NCBI GenBank assembly: GCA_002381045.1 | Contig: DFWT01000175.1 | Location: forward strand, 5,603 to 13,028 | From: Rhodoferax sp. UBA4127 | GTDB lineage: Bacteria; Pseudomonadota; Gammaproteobacteria; Burkholderiales; Burkholderiaceae_C | Length of the DNA: 7,426 bases | Reading direction: 5' to 3' | Shown: positions 6,094 through 7,426 of the stretch, one piece after another | Numbering within the stretch: position 1 is the stretch's first letter | Layout of the letters: each line of letters starts with the position of its first letter | Translations under genes and position numbers: made by a program | The notes under the pieces: model-generated | What the model was told of the DNA's origin: nothing | Database searches by the model: none | What the model saw: the letters and a program-made list of their open reading frames with translations, nothing else

Positions 6094-6141
6094 GAAGCTC
6101 CGTACGGATACTCCAGAAGGGCTAGAGCCTTATTTCTTATA
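6080..6141 (-). repeat. Short interspersed repeat, copy B (spans the yihA and acyltransferase stop codons)
   Basis: This is the partner of 2808-2865, same orientation. It runs from CTATAAATTAAGAAGCT, through a middle part with ATACT (6108-6112), to GGGCTAGAGCC and TTATTTCTTATA. It contains the yihA stop (6091-6093) and, on the other strand, the acyltransferase stop (6130-6132) with its last three codons YKK. A weak inverted repeat (AAGG...CCTT, 6117-6131) followed by a T-rich stretch could act as a poor terminator for yihA, and TCCGTACGGA (6099-6108) is a 10-base palindrome. The GCTATAAAT...GCTAGAGCC architecture resembles an intergenic repeat I remember from Comamonadaceae genomes. Confidence 0.55.
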
Positions 6142-7002
6142 AACATCCGGCACCCCGGCTGGGCGGTCCTTGAAACGCTTGTGAACCCAGTAATACTGCT
6201 CCGGCATGGCGTCGATGTAGGTCTCTAGCTGCTGATTCATGTGCGCGGTGTCGGCCTCCAGATCATCGGTCGGAAAGTGCGACCAAGCGGGCAGCACCTG
6301 CACCTCATAGCCCTGCGGGGTCATGCGAGTTACCACCGGAACCACTTTGGCACGGCCGAGTCTGGCGAATCTGGACAACGAGGGCACGGTGGCTGCGGGC
6401 ACACCGTAAAACGGCACAAACAGGGACTCATGCACGCCAAAATTCATGTCGGGCAGCAGGTACAACGGATCACCCTCGCGCAGAGATGCCACGATGGATT
6501 TCACGCCGTCCACCCGTCCAAACAATTGGACCGATCCAAAGCGCTTGCGGCCCCGCAGAATCCAGGCGTCCGACACCGGGTTGGACTGGTCGGTGTAGAT
6601 GGTGGTGAAGTGGCGCGGGATTTGTTGGGTCAAGGCGGTCCAACCGGCATCCAGACCAACAAAATGCGGGGCAAAGACCACGATGGGTTGCTCGCCACGC
6701 AGTTCTTCCACGGCACCCGTGATCTTCAAGCGACGGCGCACCTGTTCTGGCGAACCGTGCCACAGCCAGCCCCGATCCAGCCAGGCCTGGGCAAACCGAA
6801 CAAACACATCACCGGTCAGCGCGGTGCGCTGGGCTTCGGTCAGTTCAGGAAAACACAAGGCTAAATTGGTTTGCACTACGCGGCGGCGTGAGGGCACCAT
6901 GCGGCACAAGACCCAGCCCAGCAGGGCTCCCAAGGCGCGCAACCAGGAAAGCGGCAACACTGCGCTCAGGCGCAATAAAAACAATGTCAGTTGTGTCCAC
7001 AT
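6130..7002 (-). CDS. Lipid A late acyltransferase, LpxL/HtrB-LpxM family
   Basis: Inner-membrane enzyme that transfers a secondary fatty acyl chain from acyl-ACP to the Kdo-lipid A precursor. The 290-residue protein has an N-terminal membrane anchor (about 5-33) and then the catalytic HX4D motif as HFVGLD (H113, D118) in VVFAPHFVGLD. Family motifs follow: GRKRFG (151-156), the REGDPLYLLPDMNFG block (175-189), VPFYG (196-200), and the C-terminal PEQYYWVHKRFKDRP (267-281). Length is slightly below the ~300 of E. coli LpxL. ATG at 7002 is followed directly by the membrane segment, which supports it; no clear Shine-Dalgarno is seen. It lies 21 bases after a second acyltransferase gene, so the two are probably cotranscribed. 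The last three codons and the stop are within repeat copy B. Whether it adds laurate, myristate or another chain, and at which position, cannot be read from sequence, so no lpxL or lpxM symbol is assigned. Confidence 0.93.
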   Translation of the reverse strand: MWTQLTLFLLRLSAVLPLSWLRALGALLGWVLCRMVPSRRRVVQTNLALCFPELTEAQRTALTGDVFVRFAQAWLDRGWLWHGSPEQVRRRLKITGAVEELRGEQPIVVFAPHFVGLDAGWTALTQQIPRHFTTIYTDQSNPVSDAWILRGRKRFGSVQLFGRVDGVKSIVASLREGDPLYLLPDMNFGVHESLFVPFYGVPAATVPSLSRFARLGRAKVVPVVTRMTPQGYEVQVLPAWSHFPTDDLEADTAHMNQQLETYIDAMPEQYYWVHKRFKDRPAGVPDVYKK

Positions 7003-7023
7003 AGCGGTAGGCGATGTCCAGGC

Positions 7024-7426
7024 TTAGGGTGTTTCGCGCGGCATTTTGTAGCGCGCGTAACCCCACAGGTACTGGCCGGGACATTCCATGACCAGCGCCT
7101 CCATAACGCGATTGATGGACGCCGCAGCCCCAGCCAGGTCTTGCGGCAAGTCACCCACAAATGGCCGAACATGCACACAAAAACCACGGCCCCAACTTAG
7201 CCGTTCGCCCCAAACCGTCAGTATGGTGGCGCCAGTTTGCTGCGCCAGCCGTGCCGACAAGGTCATGGTGTAAGCATCGCGGCCAAAAAACGGCGCCATC
7301 ACACCCATCCCCTGCGGTGGCACCTGGTCAGGCAGCAAGCCCACGGACTCTCCCCGCTTGAGCGCCTTCAGCATTTGCTTCACACCGGCCAGGGTGGTAG
7401 GTGCGCCGCACATGCCAGGGCGATCG
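7024..7426 (-). CDS. Second lipid A late acyltransferase, C-terminal part (5' truncated by window edge)
   Basis: Visible are the last ~133 residues of an LpxL/LpxM-family acyltransferase. The frame is open to the right edge and reads DRPGM before CGAPTTL, so the ATG at 7413 is internal. The family blocks match those of the neighbour: RGESVGLLPDQVPP (counterpart of REGDPLYLLPDMNFG), PFFGRDAYTMTL, and the C-terminal PGQYLWGYARYKMP (counterpart of PEQYYWVHKRFKDRP). The catalytic HX4D motif would lie off the right edge and cannot be checked. It keeps the more usual PDQ where the downstream paralogue has PDM. The pair probably adds the two secondary acyl chains of lipid A one after the other, as LpxL and LpxM do in E. 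coli; the order of action is an inference. Confidence 0.9.
   Translation of the reverse strand, partial: DRPGMCGAPTTLAGVKQMLKALKRGESVGLLPDQVPPQGMGVMAPFFGRDAYTMTLSARLAQQTGATILTVWGERLSWGRGFCVHVRPFVGDLPQDLAGAAASINRVMEALVMECPGQYLWGYARYKMPRETP

Noticed and set aside
6241..6864. 207-codon plus-strand frame opposite the acyltransferase
   Set aside because: Long only because of GC-rich codon bias on the real strand; rich in His, Gly and Gln with no recognisable motif, and the opposite strand is a clear LpxL-family gene.
1..7426. A defence system, mobile element or other novel gene cluster
   Set aside because: Every sizeable open frame is either a recognised core gene or a shadow of one; no transposase, integrase, toxin-antitoxin, nuclease or CRISPR-like array was seen.

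Overview
The window looks like a conserved, core-genome stretch from a betaproteobacterium, most likely family Comamonadaceae (Rhodoferax/Polaromonas/Acidovorax-like). This is judged from the protein sequences, moderately high GC, the gene order cyaY-lptM-lysA, and a short interspersed repeat of a kind I remember from that family. No database was searched. Coding density is high and no gene-free stretch exceeds 300 bases. There are no tRNA or rRNA genes, CRISPR arrays, transposases, phage genes or integration scars that I can see.

Layout, left to right: (1) the 3' part of mrcA (penicillin-binding protein 1A, + strand), cut by the left edge; (2) cyaY (frataxin homologue, - strand), convergent with mrcA; (3) lptM, a small lipoprotein gene divergent from cyaY, followed closely by lysA (diaminopimelate decarboxylase), both +; (4) msrP-msrQ on the - strand, overlapping by one base, convergent with lysA; (5) a diheme cytochrome c4 gene (-) ending at a long perfect palindrome that looks like an intrinsic terminator; (6) yihA/engB (ribosome-assembly GTPase, +), divergent from cytochrome c4; (7) two tandem lipid A late acyltransferase genes (LpxL/LpxM family, -), the second cut by the right edge and convergent with yihA.

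Much of the window serves the cell envelope and periplasm. mrcA builds peptidoglycan, lysA makes lysine from the peptidoglycan precursor meso-diaminopimelate, LptM assists the LPS translocon, the acyltransferases finish lipid A, MsrPQ repairs oxidised periplasmic proteins, and cytochrome c4 carries electrons in the periplasm. CyaY (iron-sulfur/iron handling) and YihA (50S maturation) are housekeeping genes.

I do not see a new biological system here. The most interesting structure not explained by the genes is a pair of related ~60-base repeats at 2808-2865 and 6080-6141. Each sits at a convergent gene junction in the same orientation, and each supplies the end of a minus-strand reading frame (msrQ and the acyltransferase). 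In the second copy the yihA stop codon also lies inside the repeat.
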